Source of the DNA: Streptomyces sp. CB02058
GTDB taxonomy: Bacteria > Actinomycetota > Actinomycetes > Streptomycetales > Streptomycetaceae
Length of the DNA: 64,000 nucleotides
Assembly: GCF_001905505.1 (NCBI RefSeq)
Contig: NZ_LIPG01000006.1
Span: 124,001 to 188,000, forward strand
Direction: 5' to 3'
Shown here in pieces: positions 16,493-25,287 of this stretch. Numbering within the stretch: the stretch's first letter is position 1; every line of letters starts with the position of its first letter. The notes below the pieces were generated by a model. That model made no database searches, was not told where the DNA came from, and saw only the letters and a list, made by a program, of their open reading frames with translations. Both the position numbers and the translations under genes were made by a program.

Positions 16493-16666
16493 GGCACTGC
16501 CACCTCCGTCGGTCGTACTTCGGCGTCAAGGGATGGACGTACGACTGCCCGATTCGGCTCCATCGAAAGGTGAAAACCGTCCACGGATCGAGATGGTCCA
16601 TGTGAGGCCATGTGCGAGAGGGTGAACCGGCGTGTGGCGATTCGGAAAAAGTGACTGATGTTCATC

Positions 16667-16692
16667 TTACCGGCGGGGCGTACCGCCAGTAA
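16667..16692. promoter_or_regulatory. candidate operator upstream of the acylase gene
   Basis: Arms TTACCGGCGG (16667-16676) and CCGCCAGTAA (16683-16692) pair in 9 of 10 positions with a 6-nt spacer, ending 33 nt before the acylase ATG. It could be a regulator site or a leader hairpin. Confidence 0.35.
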
Positions 16693-16725
16693 CCTCCGGC
16701 GCACCGTCCACCCGGAGGAGCATGC

Positions 16726-19554
16726 ATGCCCCCACGCACCCGCACCCTCAGAACCGCCGCGGCCGCCGCGGTTCTCGCACTCGGCACGTCCCTTCTCGCC
16801 TCGGTCCCCAGCGCCGGAGCGGCGGAAACGGAGACCCTCGCGGTCACCGACCACTGCGGCAGTCAGTGCGCGGACATCCTGCCGCCCGGTGAGAACGGCA
16901 ACGCCACCCTCGTCGAGATCCTCGGCAACAAGGCGTTCGGCACCCACCCCGCGCACAGCGACGACCAGCTCGACCGCTACAACGGCCTGGTCGCGGGCCA
17001 TACGAGCCTCACCGACCAGAAGCTGAACGACTTCTTCAACGACGCCTCCTTCGGAGTCGCCGCCGGCCAGGTGGAGTCCGTCATCTCGCCCCGGTCGGAC
17101 GTCACCATCACCCGGGACAAGAAGAGCGGCGTTCCCCACATCAAGGGCACCACCCGCTACGGCACCGAGTTCGGCGCCGGCTTCGCCGCCGGCCAGGACC
17201 GGCTCTGGCTGATGGACCTCTTCCGGCACATCGGACGGGGCGAGCTGACCTCGTTCGCCGGGGGAGCGCTCGCCAACCAGGGCCTGGAGCAGCAGTTCTG
17301 GCCGCAGGCCCCCTACACCGAGGCGGATCTCGAAGCCCAGGTCGAGCGGATCAGGGCCACCGAGGGCGCACGCGGCGAACAGGCCATGGCCGACGCCCAG
17401 GCCTATGTCGACGGCATCAACGCCTACCGTGAGAAATCCAAGAAGGGCCGCTACTTCCCCGGCGAGTACGTCCTCACCGGGAAGATCGACTCCATCACGA
17501 ACGTGGGCGAGATCCAGCCGTTCAAGCTGACCGACCTGATCTCGATCGCCTCGGTCGTCGGCGGACAGTTCGGCGGCGGAGGCGGCGGCGAGGTCCAGGC
17601 CGCGCTCTCCCTGCTCGCCGCCCAGCAGAAGTACGGCGTCGCCGAGGGCACCCGCGTCTGGGAGTCCTTCCGGCAGCGCAACGACCCCGAAGCCGTCCTG
17701 ACCGTCCACGACGGCACCAGCTTCCCGTACGCGACCAAGCCCGACCAGGCGCGCGGCACCGCCCTGCCCGACGCCGGCTCCGTCACCGCCGAACCGCTGA
17801 TCCACGACCGCACCGGCTCGGCGGGCACGAACAGGAAGGACCCCGTCGACGCCCCGGCGAACCTCAAGGCCGCCCAGGGCATGTACGACGACGGGGTCAT
17901 CCCCGAGGGCTCGCTGCCCGGCTCGGGCGACGGCGCCCAGAAGCGGGGCATGTCCAACGCGCTGCTGGTCTCCGGGAAGCACACCGCGAGCGGGAACCCG
18001 ATCGCCGTCATGGGCCCCCAGACCGGCTACTTCGCCCCGCAGCTGATGATGCTCCAGGAGCTCCAGGGCCCCGGCATCAGCGCACGCGGTGTCTCCTTCG
18101 CGGGCGTCGGCATGTACATCCAGATGGGCCGCGGCCAGGACTACGCCTGGAGCGCCACTTCGGCCGCCCAGGACATCACCGACACGTACGCCGTCGAACT
18201 CTGCGAGCCCGACGGCTCCACGCCCACCAAGGCGTCCACGCACTACCGCTTCCGGGGCGCCTGCACCGCGATGGAGAAGCTGGAGCGCACCAACTCCTGG
18301 AAGCCCACCGTCGCCGACTCCACCGCCGCGGGCTCCTACCGGATGCAGGTGTGGAGGACCGGCTACGGCATCGTCACCCACCGGGCCACGGTGGACGGCA
18401 AGCCCGTCGCCTACACCTCGCTTCGCACCACCTACCGCCACGAGGCCGACTCCATCATCGGCTTCCAGATGCTCAACGACCCGGCGTACGTGACGGACGC
18501 GGCCTCCTTCCAGCAGGCAGCGAGCCACATCGACTACGCCTTCAACTGGTTCTACGCGGACTCGCGCACGACGTCGTACTACAACAGCGGGATGAACCCC
18601 GTGCGCGCGGCCGGAGTGGACGCCGCCCTGCCGGTCAGGGCCGAGAAGGCGTACGAGTGGCGGGGCTACGACCCGGCGGCCAACACCACCGACTACACGC
18701 CCTTCGCCGAACACCCGCACTCCAGCGGCCAGGACTACTACATCTCCTGGAACAACCGTCAGGCCCGGGACTACTCCACCGCGGCGTTCGGCTTCGGCTC
18801 GGTGCACCGGGGCGATCTGCTCGACGACCGGGTGTCCGCACTCGTCGCGGACGGCGGCGTGACCCGCGCCTCCCTCACCCGCGCCATGGCGGAAGCGGCG
18901 CTCACCGACCTGCGCGGAGAACAGCTGCTGCCCGAACTGCTGAAGGTGCTGCGCTCCCAGCCGGTCACCGACCCGGCGCTCGACGCGGTGGTCCAGCAGC
19001 TCGACTCCTGGCGGGCGGCGGGCGCGCAGCGCAAGGAGACCAGCCCGGGATCGCACACGTACACCCACGCGGACGCGGTACGGATCATGGACGCGTGGTG
19101 GCCGAGGCTGATCGAGGCGGAGTTCCGGCCGGGGCTCGGCGACGGGCTCTGGTCGGCGCTGACCGCGAACCTGGCCACGGACGAGTCACCGGCCGCCAGC
19201 CACGGGCCGAGCGGGGCGCACAGCGGGTCCGCCTTCCAGTACGGCTGGTGGGGCTTCGCCGACAAGGACCTGCGCCAGGTGCTCGGACAGTCCGTCAAGG
19301 GGCCGCTGGCGAAGACGTACTGCGGCAACGGTGACCTCAGCAGCTGCCGTGCGGCACTCCTGAGCACCCTGAAGGAGGCGGCGGCCGTTCCGGCGGCCAC
19401 GGTCTACCCCGCCGACGACAGCTGCTCGGCGGGACAGCAGTGGTGCACCGACTCCATCGTGCACCGGCCGCTGGGCGGGATCTCGCAGAAGTCCCTGCAC
19501 TGGCAGAACCGGCCGACGTACCAGCAGGTCGTGGAGTTCCCCTCGCACCGCTGA
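16726..19554 (+). CDS. secreted penicillin-acylase family N-terminal nucleophile hydrolase
   Basis: A 942-aa exported amidase precursor. Residues 1-32 are a Sec signal peptide (RTRTLRTAAAAAVLALG core, cleavage near AGAAE). A short subunit with GVPHIKGTTRYGTEFGAGFAAGQDRLWLMDLFR precedes an autocleavage site where Ser410 in KRGMSNALLVSG becomes the N-terminal nucleophile. The large chain contains the oxyanion/structural HHxxxF-equivalent region around the conserved Asn motifs. Substrates in this family range from penicillins to acyl-homoserine lactones and lipopeptides, and the sequence does not decide. GGAGGAG precedes the ATG. A palindrome lies upstream and a 15-bp hairpin follows. Confidence 0.92.
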   Translation: MPPRTRTLRTAAAAAVLALGTSLLASVPSAGAAETETLAVTDHCGSQCADILPPGENGNATLVEILGNKAFGTHPAHSDDQLDRYNGLVAGHTSLTDQKLNDFFNDASFGVAAGQVESVISPRSDVTITRDKKSGVPHIKGTTRYGTEFGAGFAAGQDRLWLMDLFRHIGRGELTSFAGGALANQGLEQQFWPQAPYTEADLEAQVERIRATEGARGEQAMADAQAYVDGINAYREKSKKGRYFPGEYVLTGKIDSITNVGEIQPFKLTDLISIASVVGGQFGGGGGGEVQAALSLLAAQQKYGVAEGTRVWESFRQRNDPEAVLTVHDGTSFPYATKPDQARGTALPDAGSVTAEPLIHDRTGSAGTNRKDPVDAPANLKAAQGMYDDGVIPEGSLPGSGDGAQKRGMSNALLVSGKHTASGNPIAVMGPQTGYFAPQLMMLQELQGPGISARGVSFAGVGMYIQMGRGQDYAWSATSAAQDITDTYAVELCEPDGSTPTKASTHYRFRGACTAMEKLERTNSWKPTVADSTAAGSYRMQVWRTGYGIVTHRATVDGKPVAYTSLRTTYRHEADSIIGFQMLNDPAYVTDAASFQQAASHIDYAFNWFYADSRTTSYYNSGMNPVRAAGVDAALPVRAEKAYEWRGYDPAANTTDYTPFAEHPHSSGQDYYISWNNRQARDYSTAAFGFGSVHRGDLLDDRVSALVADGGVTRASLTRAMAEAALTDLRGEQLLPELLKVLRSQPVTDPALDAVVQQLDSWRAAGAQRKETSPGSHTYTHADAVRIMDAWWPRLIEAEFRPGLGDGLWSALTANLATDESPAASHGPSGAHSGSAFQYGWWGFADKDLRQVLGQSVKGPLAKTYCGNGDLSSCRAALLSTLKEAAAVPAATVYPADDSCSAGQQWCTDSIVHRPLGGISQKSLHWQNRPTYQQVVEFPSHR

Positions 19555-19567
19555 CCGGGGCGCGAGT

Positions 19568-19601
19568 GCCGTACGGACCGGGGCCTCCCGGTCCGTACGG
19601 C
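19568..19601. terminator. 15-bp hairpin between convergent genes
   Basis: Arms 19568-19582 and 19587-19601 are perfectly complementary (core CCGTACGGACCGG) with a 4-nt loop. It can end both the acylase and the muramidase transcripts. Confidence 0.75.
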
Positions 19602-19617
19602 GGCACCCGCCGGCCCG

Positions 19618-20883
19618 TCACCGGTAGAGCAGGTACTCCTTGCGCTTCGCGCGGAACGCCGCCAGATCCGCCGACCAGGCGCCCACGACCTCGTCCGTGT
19701 CCGCACCCGCGTCGATCATCGTGCGGACGCGCGTGTTGCCCGTGAGCTTGTCGATCCAGTTGTCCGCACGCCACGCGAACCCGCTCCACGACCGTTTCGC
19801 GGTCACCAGCAGTGCGATGCCCGTGCGGACCGGGTCGAAGACCTCGCGGTCCTGGACGTGCACCTGCACCCCGCCCACCGTCCTGCCCTGGAACTTGGAG
19901 AACGTCGGCGCGAAGTACGCCTCACGGAAGGCGACCCCGGGCAGCTCCAGCGCGTTCGCCGCCGCCGCCCACCGGTGGTCGACGCCCTCCGCGCCCAGCA
20001 GCTCGAACGGACGTGTCGTCCCGCGCCCCTCCGAGAGGTTGGTGCCCTCGAAGAGGCAGGTGCCCGGGTAGACCAGCGCGGTCTCGGGCGTCGGCATGTT
20101 CGGGCTCGGCGGCACCCACGGCAGGCCCGTCTCGTCGAAGAAGTCGGACCGCCGCCAGCCGGACATCCTCACGACGTCCAGCTCCAGCGGCCGGGCCGTC
20201 AGGAACTCCCCGTCGAAGAGCAGGGCCAGCTCCGCCACCGTCATGCCATGCGCCTGGGAGATCTCCCGGCGCCCCACGAACGTGCCGAAGGCCGGATCGA
20301 GCACGGGCCCCAGCGCCGCCCGCCCGGTCACCGGGTTGGGCCGGTCCAGGACGACGAACCGCTTGCCCGCGAGCGCCGCCGCCTCCATGCAGTCGTACAG
20401 CGTCCAGATGTACGTGTAGAAGCGGGCGCCCGCGTCCTGGATGTCGAACACCACGGTGTCCACACCGGACGCGGTGAAGACGTCGGCGAGCGGCTGACCG
20501 CTCTTCAGATACGTGTCGTAGACCGGCAGCCCCGTCGCCGGGTCGTCGTAGCGCCCCTCCGAACCGCCCGCCTGCGCCGTCCCGCGGAAGCCGTGCTCCG
20601 GGCCGAAGACGGCGGTCAGGTCCACCCGGTCGTCGGGGTGCATCACATCGACGATGTGGCCGACGTCCGAGGTGATCCCGGTGGGGTTGGTGACGATGCC
20701 GACCTTCTGCCCGGCGAGCAGCCCGTAGCCGTCGGCGGCCAGCCGGTCGAAGCCGGTGCGGACCCGGGTGCGCGTGGCCCCGGAACCCCGGCCCGCGGCC
20801 GATGCGGTCCCGGGCCCGGCGGTCGCGGCCAGGGCCCCCATCGCACCGCCGGCGGCCAGCACACCACGTCTGGTCAGGGTCAT
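19618..20883 (-). CDS. exo-beta-N-acetylmuramidase NamZ-like (DUF1343) exported protein
   Basis: A 421-aa member of the DUF1343 family, whose characterised member NamZ releases terminal MurNAc from peptidoglycan fragments. The N-terminus has a Tat-like signal (LTRRGVLAAGGAMGALA). The domain begins with GFDRLAADGYGLLAGQKVGIVTNPTG and includes FGPEHGFRG, VFDIQDAGARFYTYIWTL, LDRPNP, ISQAHGMTVAELA, PSPNMPTPETALVYPGTCLFEGTN and SEGRGTTRPFELLGA. GGAGG lies 8 nt before the ATG. A role in wall turnover or recycling outside the membrane is inferred from the family. Confidence 0.88.
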   Translation of the reverse strand: MTLTRRGVLAAGGAMGALAATAGPGTASAAGRGSGATRTRVRTGFDRLAADGYGLLAGQKVGIVTNPTGITSDVGHIVDVMHPDDRVDLTAVFGPEHGFRGTAQAGGSEGRYDDPATGLPVYDTYLKSGQPLADVFTASGVDTVVFDIQDAGARFYTYIWTLYDCMEAAALAGKRFVVLDRPNPVTGRAALGPVLDPAFGTFVGRREISQAHGMTVAELALLFDGEFLTARPLELDVVRMSGWRRSDFFDETGLPWVPPSPNMPTPETALVYPGTCLFEGTNLSEGRGTTRPFELLGAEGVDHRWAAAANALELPGVAFREAYFAPTFSKFQGRTVGGVQVHVQDREVFDPVRTGIALLVTAKRSWSGFAWRADNWIDKLTGNTRVRTMIDAGADTDEVVGAWSADLAAFRAKRKEYLLYR

Positions 20884-21003
20884 TCCGCTACCTCCATGAT
20901 CGCGCCGACTGTCATGGTCACGCACGCTAGCGCGGGTGCGGGCCACACGGAACGGCCATGACTGGGCAGATTCCCAGTCCTGCCCCGAACCCCTTCCCGG
21001 ATC

Positions 21004-21022
21004 ACATACCGACTGGTTAGTC
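21004..21022. promoter_or_regulatory. TetR operator, site 1 (shared ACATACCGACTGGT)
   Basis: ACATACCGACTGGTTAGTC, with an imperfect dyad around GAC/GTC. Its first 14 bases recur exactly, on the opposite strand, at 28960-28973. It lies 34-52 nt before the SDR start. Confidence 0.7.
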
Positions 21023-21055
21023 TGCCGGGGAAGACGGCTGAGAGAGGCGGGACCG

Positions 21056-21820
21056 ATGAGCACGGTGCAGGGCGCTGGCGTAGTGGTAACGGGAGCCGGA
21101 GGCGGCATCGGCGCCGCGCTGGCCCGCAAGTTCGCCGCGGAGGGCGCACGGGTCGTCGTCAACGACCTGGACGCCGACCGGATCAAGCCCCTCGCCGAGG
21201 AGATCGGCGGCACCGTCGTGGCGGGCGACGCCTCCACGATCGTGGAGGCCGCGCGGGACGCGCTCGGCGGCACGATCGACGTCTACTGCGCCAACGCCGG
21301 CCTCGCGTCGGGCGGGGACGCCTTCGCGGAGGAGGACGTCTGGGCCAGGGCCTGGGACGTCAACGTGATGGCGCACGTCCGCGCGGCCAGAGCCCTGCTG
21401 CCCGAGTGGCTGGAGCGCGGCAGCGGCCGTTTCGTCTCCACGGCCTCGGCGGCCGGGCTGCTGACGATGATCGGGGCGGCCCCGTACAGCGTCACCAAGC
21501 ACGGCGCCGTCGCCTTCGCCGAGTGGCTCTCGCTGACCTACCGGCACCGGGGCGTCAAGGTCCACACGATCTGCCCCCAGGGCGTGCGCACGGACATGCT
21601 CACCGCGGCCGGCTCCGCGGGCGACCTCGTCCTCGCCCCGACCGCCATCGAGCCCGAGGCGGTCGCCGACGCCCTGTTCGAGGCCATCGAGCAGGACCGC
21701 TTCCTGGTCCTGCCGCACCCCGAGGTGGCCGGCTACTACCGCGCCCGCGCCAAGGACCCGGACCACTGGCTCGGCAACATGAACCACTTGCAGCAGAAGT
21801 GGGAGGAGGCGGGAGCATGA
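21056..21820 (+). CDS. SDR family NAD(P)-dependent oxidoreductase
   Basis: Short-chain dehydrogenase of 254 aa. Nucleotide motif TGAGGGIGAALA, then NDLDADR (Asp suggests NAD), CANAG, and the catalytic Ser-Tyr-Lys set (STASAAGLL ... YSVTKHG). Probably acts on a hydroxyacyl- or keto-acyl intermediate. First gene of a three-gene operon: its stop overlaps the next start (ATGA), and a TetR gene follows. The operator upstream links it with the acyl-CoA dehydrogenase operon at 26.7-28.9 kb. Confidence 0.92.
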   Translation: MSTVQGAGVVVTGAGGGIGAALARKFAAEGARVVVNDLDADRIKPLAEEIGGTVVAGDASTIVEAARDALGGTIDVYCANAGLASGGDAFAEEDVWARAWDVNVMAHVRAARALLPEWLERGSGRFVSTASAAGLLTMIGAAPYSVTKHGAVAFAEWLSLTYRHRGVKVHTICPQGVRTDMLTAAGSAGDLVLAPTAIEPEAVADALFEAIEQDRFLVLPHPEVAGYYRARAKDPDHWLGNMNHLQQKWEEAGA

Positions 21821-23484
21821 CCGGGTCGATCTACGCCGCGAAGCCCTGGACCGCCCTCCTCAGCGAGGCCCAGCTCGCCCCCGTCCATCCGGCCGAGACC
21901 ATGGTGCACGCCTTCCGCGCGGCCGTCGGCCGGGCCCCGGACCACACCGCCCTCGCCTACTTCGACGGGCGCCTGAGCTACCGCGAGACCGACGAGCTGT
22001 CCGACTCCGTGGCGGGCCATCTCGCGGCCGAGGGGCTGCGGCACGGCGACCGGGTCGCGATCATGCTCCAGAACACCCCGCACTTCGTGCTGGCCCTGCT
22101 CGGCGCCTGGAAGGCCGGAGCCACGGTCGTCCCGCTCAACCCGATGTACAAGTCCGGCGAGGTCGGGCACGTGCTGAAGGACGCCGGGGTGACTGCGCTG
22201 ATCTGCTCGGACCGGGCCTGGGAGTCCTATCTGCGGGACACCGCCGAGGCCGCCCCGAGCGTCCGGATCGCCGTCACCGCCTGCGAGCTCGACCTCCAGT
22301 CGGCGGACGACCCGCGCGTGCTCGGCTTCGAGAGGCTCCCCGCGCCCGGCCCCGGCGACCGGGCCTCCGATCTGGTGGCCGTCGCCCGTCTCGGTCTCGC
22401 GGCGCCCGGGGGCCGGGAGCTCACCGCGTCGGACACCGCACTGATCAGCTACACCTCCGGGACGAGCGGCACCCCCAAGGGCGCCATGAACTCCCAGGGC
22501 AACATCATGGTCAACGCCGAGCGGCAGCGCGCCGGACACCCCATCGAGGAGGGCTCCGCCTACTTCGCGCTCGCCCCGCTGTTCCACATCACCGGCATGG
22601 TGTGCCAGCTGGCCGCCTGTATCGCCAACGCGGGCACCCTGGTCCTCGCGTACCGCTTCGAGGCGAGCGTCGTCCTGGAGGCCTTCGCCGAGCACCGCCC
22701 CGCCTACACCGTGGGCCCCTCGACCGCCTTCATGGCACTGGCCGCGCACCCCGGGGTCACCCGGGAGCACTTCGCCTCCTTCAAGGTGATCTCGTCGGGC
22801 GGTGCGCCGCTCCCGCCGGCGCTGGTCGAGAAGTTCCGCGACGGCTTCGGCCCGTACATCCGCAACGGCTACGGCCTCACCGAGTGCACCGCTCCCTGCG
22901 CGTCCGTGCCGCCGGAGCACGAGGCCCCCGTCGACCCGGTCTCCGGAACGCTGTCCGTCGGGGTGCCCGGGCCCGACACGCTGGTCCGGATCATCGACGA
23001 GCAGGGCGACGACGTCCCCTTCGGCGAGCAGGGCGAGATCGCCGTACGGGGACCGCAGGTCGTCTCCGGCTACTGGAACCTCCCCGACGCCACCGAGGCG
23101 GCCTTCCCGGGCGGTGAGCTGCGCACCGGGGACATCGGCTTCATGGACACGGCGGGCTGGCTCTACGTCGTCGACCGCAAGAAGGACATGATCAACGCCT
23201 CGGGCTTCAAGGTCTGGCCCCGGGAGGTCGAGGACGTCCTCTACACCCACCCGGCGGTCCGCGAGGCCGCCGTCGTGGGCGTTCCCGACGCCTACCGCGG
23301 CGAGACCGTACGGGCCTACGTCAGCCTGCGGCCGGGGGCCGAGGTCGCCGACGGAGAGCTCGGCGCGTACTGCAAGGAGCGGCTGGCGGCGTACAAGTAC
23401 CCGCGCGAAGTGGAGATCCTGACCGAACTCCCGAAGACCGCGAGTGGGAAGATCCTCAGGCGGGAACTGCGTTCCCCCCGTTAG
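21817..23484 (+). CDS. class I adenylate-forming enzyme (acyl-CoA ligase)
   Basis: A 555-aa ANL-superfamily ligase that activates a carboxylate to acyl-AMP and then acyl-CoA. P-loop YTSGTSGTPKG begins at Tyr212; the A5 region is NGYGLTECT; then the hinge GELRTGDIGFMD and VDRKKDMINASGFKVWPREVE; the catalytic lysine is Lys545 in KTASGKILRRELR. Translationally coupled to the SDR gene by a 4-nt ATGA overlap. The substrate is unknown, but pairing with an SDR and, through a shared operator, with an acyl-CoA dehydrogenase points to degradation of a particular carboxylic acid rather than biosynthesis. Confidence 0.93.
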   Translation: MTGSIYAAKPWTALLSEAQLAPVHPAETMVHAFRAAVGRAPDHTALAYFDGRLSYRETDELSDSVAGHLAAEGLRHGDRVAIMLQNTPHFVLALLGAWKAGATVVPLNPMYKSGEVGHVLKDAGVTALICSDRAWESYLRDTAEAAPSVRIAVTACELDLQSADDPRVLGFERLPAPGPGDRASDLVAVARLGLAAPGGRELTASDTALISYTSGTSGTPKGAMNSQGNIMVNAERQRAGHPIEEGSAYFALAPLFHITGMVCQLAACIANAGTLVLAYRFEASVVLEAFAEHRPAYTVGPSTAFMALAAHPGVTREHFASFKVISSGGAPLPPALVEKFRDGFGPYIRNGYGLTECTAPCASVPPEHEAPVDPVSGTLSVGVPGPDTLVRIIDEQGDDVPFGEQGEIAVRGPQVVSGYWNLPDATEAAFPGGELRTGDIGFMDTAGWLYVVDRKKDMINASGFKVWPREVEDVLYTHPAVREAAVVGVPDAYRGETVRAYVSLRPGAEVADGELGAYCKERLAAYKYPREVEILTELPKTASGKILRRELRSPR

Positions 23485-23523
23485 AACAGTTCACGCGTGG
23501 TACGAGAGGGCAGGTGGCGGCAC

Positions 23524-24117
23524 ATGGCCAAGGCGACGGACGGGAACGGTACGCCCGTTCCCCAAAGGCTGCTGGCCGCCGCCACCCGGCTCTTCGCGGA
23601 GCGGGGCTACGACCGCACCTCGGTGCAGGAGATCGTCGAGGCGGCGGGGGTCACCAAGGGGGCGCTGTACCACTACTTCGGTTCCAAGGAGGACCTCCTC
23701 CAGGAGGTCTACGCCCGGGTGCTGCGGCTCCAGCAGGAGCGGCTCGACGCCTTCGCGAACGCCGACGCCCCCGTCGAGCGGCGGCTGCGTGACGCGGCGG
23801 CGGACGTGGTCGTCACGACCATCGAGAACCTCGACGACGCCTCGATCTTCTTCCGCTCCATGCACCATCTGAGCCCGGAGAAGAACAAGCAGGTGCGGAT
23901 CGAGCGCCGCCGCTACCACGAGCGGTTCCGTGCCCTGATCGAGGAGGGCCAGCGGACCGGTGTCTTCTCCTCCGCGACCCCGGCCGACCTGGTCGTGGAC
24001 TACCACTTCGGCTCGGTCCACCACCTCTCCACGTGGTACAGCCCGGAGGGCCCGCTCACCCAGCAGGAGGTCGCGGACCACCTGGCGGACCTGCTGCTGA
24101 GGGCTCTGCGGCCCTGA
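23524..24117 (+). CDS. TetR family regulator of the acyl-CoA ligase operon
   Basis: A 197-aa regulator. HTH at about residues 12-55 (LLAAATRLFAERGYDRTSVQEIVEAAGVTKGALYHYFGSKEDLL, quoted in part). The C-terminal ligand domain contains SIFFRSMHHL and YHFGSVHHLSTWY. ATG 23524 (MAKATDG) is taken as start; an upstream GTG at 23497 is possible. It lies 39 nt after the ligase stop in the same operon and is the obvious candidate to bind the 14-mer sites at 21004 and 28960. Confidence 0.88.
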   Translation: MAKATDGNGTPVPQRLLAAATRLFAERGYDRTSVQEIVEAAGVTKGALYHYFGSKEDLLQEVYARVLRLQQERLDAFANADAPVERRLRDAAADVVVTTIENLDDASIFFRSMHHLSPEKNKQVRIERRRYHERFRALIEEGQRTGVFSSATPADLVVDYHFGSVHHLSTWYSPEGPLTQQEVADHLADLLLRALRP

Positions 24118-24138
24118 CGGCCTCCCGGGCGCACTCCC

Positions 24139-24166
24139 GGCCGCGCCCTGCGCGCAGGGCGCGGCC
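24139..24166. terminator. 28-bp perfect hairpin between convergent genes
   Basis: Arms 24139-24152 and 24153-24166 are perfectly complementary over 14 bp (arm GGCCGCGCCCTGCG); in RNA the centre opens to a small loop. Confidence 0.7.
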
Positions 24167-24246
24167 CCCGGGTCGTCGCGGTCCCTCCGCGCGGGACGAC
24201 GCGGCACGGACCGGCACCACGCGTCCGGGCCCCCGTGCGTCCGGCG

Positions 24247-24903
24247 TCAGGAGACGGGCGGGCAGAGCACCAGCAGACAGCTGTGGACCCGCACGTCGTC
24301 GATGACCGGACCGCCGACCCCGGGAGTGCTGCTGGCGAAGGTGAGGGTCACGGAGGTCTTCAGGAGGCTGGTGAAGACGGCGGTCTGCCTCGTGTAGCCC
24401 ATGTTCCGGAAACCGTGGCCCGTGATGTCGAAGGAGAACGTCTTCACCGGGACGCCGTCGACTCTGAGCTCACCCGTCTTCAGGGCGGGAGCCCAGGCGG
24501 GGTTGCCGGCCAGCTCGAAGCTGACGATGTACGAGGTCAGGGGGAGCGTCGCTATCTCCTGCGAGACGCTGCCGGCCGCACTGCCGTTCAGGTCCAGCGA
24601 CTGGCTGCCCTCGGCGGCGTCCCACAGGCGGTCGGAGGTCAGGTCGACGCTGTGGCCGCCGGACGCCCAGGGGCCGACGGCCTGTCCGCCGGTGTAGCTG
24701 CTGAAGGGGGACGAAGCCGGGACCACCGGCGTCTCGAAGCCTCCGCCGGTAATGGCCGGCACGGTGGTGTGGGTCTGCGTGCCGAGCGTCCGTGTGCCGT
24801 GCGTCTGCTCGTCGTGCGGGTGGGCGGACGCGGTCGTGGAGGCGGCGGCCAGCAGGAGGGCCGCGGCGGACAGGGATGCTGCGGACAGGCGGAGCGGGAA
24901 CAT
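24247..24903 (-). CDS. secreted choice-of-anchor C / DUF642-like protein
   Basis: A 218-aa exported protein: signal peptide in the first ~28 residues (LRLSAASLSAAALLLAAAST, then ASAHP). It has a beta-rich domain starting GGGFETPVVPASSPFSSY. Motifs SLDLNGSAAGSVSQEIATL, YIVSFELAGN and FASSTPGVGGPVIDDVRV match the choice-of-anchor C pattern of extracellular carbohydrate- or surface-associated domains. A Cys pair at the end (VHSCLLVLCPP) could form a disulfide. No enzymatic residues are apparent. ATG 24903 is chosen because a signal peptide starts there; the open frame upstream is GC noise. Confidence 0.75.
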   Translation of the reverse strand: MFPLRLSAASLSAAALLLAAASTTASAHPHDEQTHGTRTLGTQTHTTVPAITGGGFETPVVPASSPFSSYTGGQAVGPWASGGHSVDLTSDRLWDAAEGSQSLDLNGSAAGSVSQEIATLPLTSYIVSFELAGNPAWAPALKTGELRVDGVPVKTFSFDITGHGFRNMGYTRQTAVFTSLLKTSVTLTFASSTPGVGGPVIDDVRVHSCLLVLCPPVS

Positions 24904-25287
24904 GGAGGGCCTCTCGTTTCGCGCTGCGTGGACGTCATGGCCGGGCCCCGTGGGGAGCCCTTTCGGAGTCTGCGGCCACCCGCACACCCCGCCAAGAGGC
25001 CGGAGCACGGCGCGCGAATCGCGTTGAGCAGGCAGAACACCCTGAACGAGCGCCCCCGGCGCGTGGTCCTCCGCCCGACGCTCCGGCACACGCGTGAGCC
25101 GGCTCCGGGAGACGCGGTGTCCGTTCAGCGAACACGTCTGTCCGGATTCCACCCTTGACGGTGCTCGGTCATCTCCCCGAGCATCGGGGGCGCACTTCCA
25201 GCCCCACCGCTCCAGGTCCAGGGCCGTGCACTGCCCTGGGACCCCCCGCACGTTCCGTCAGTCCCCGAACGGAATCCGGAGCCCCAG
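24904..25287. other. 384-nt divergent intergenic region, no gene seen
   Basis: No credible ORF. Visible pieces are an imperfect dyad around 25115-25137 (GTGTCCGTTC / GAACACG), a TTGACG hexamer at 25155-25160 that could be a -35, and a 7-bp hairpin TGCTCGG (25162-25168) / CCGAGCA (25177-25183) in the probable leader of the peptidase gene. Confidence 0.4.

Noticed and set aside
16306..19068. Long open frame antisense to the penicillin-acylase gene
   Set aside because: The plus-strand product has a signal peptide, the Ser410 cleavage motif and a good ribosome site; the antisense translation has no recognisable family.
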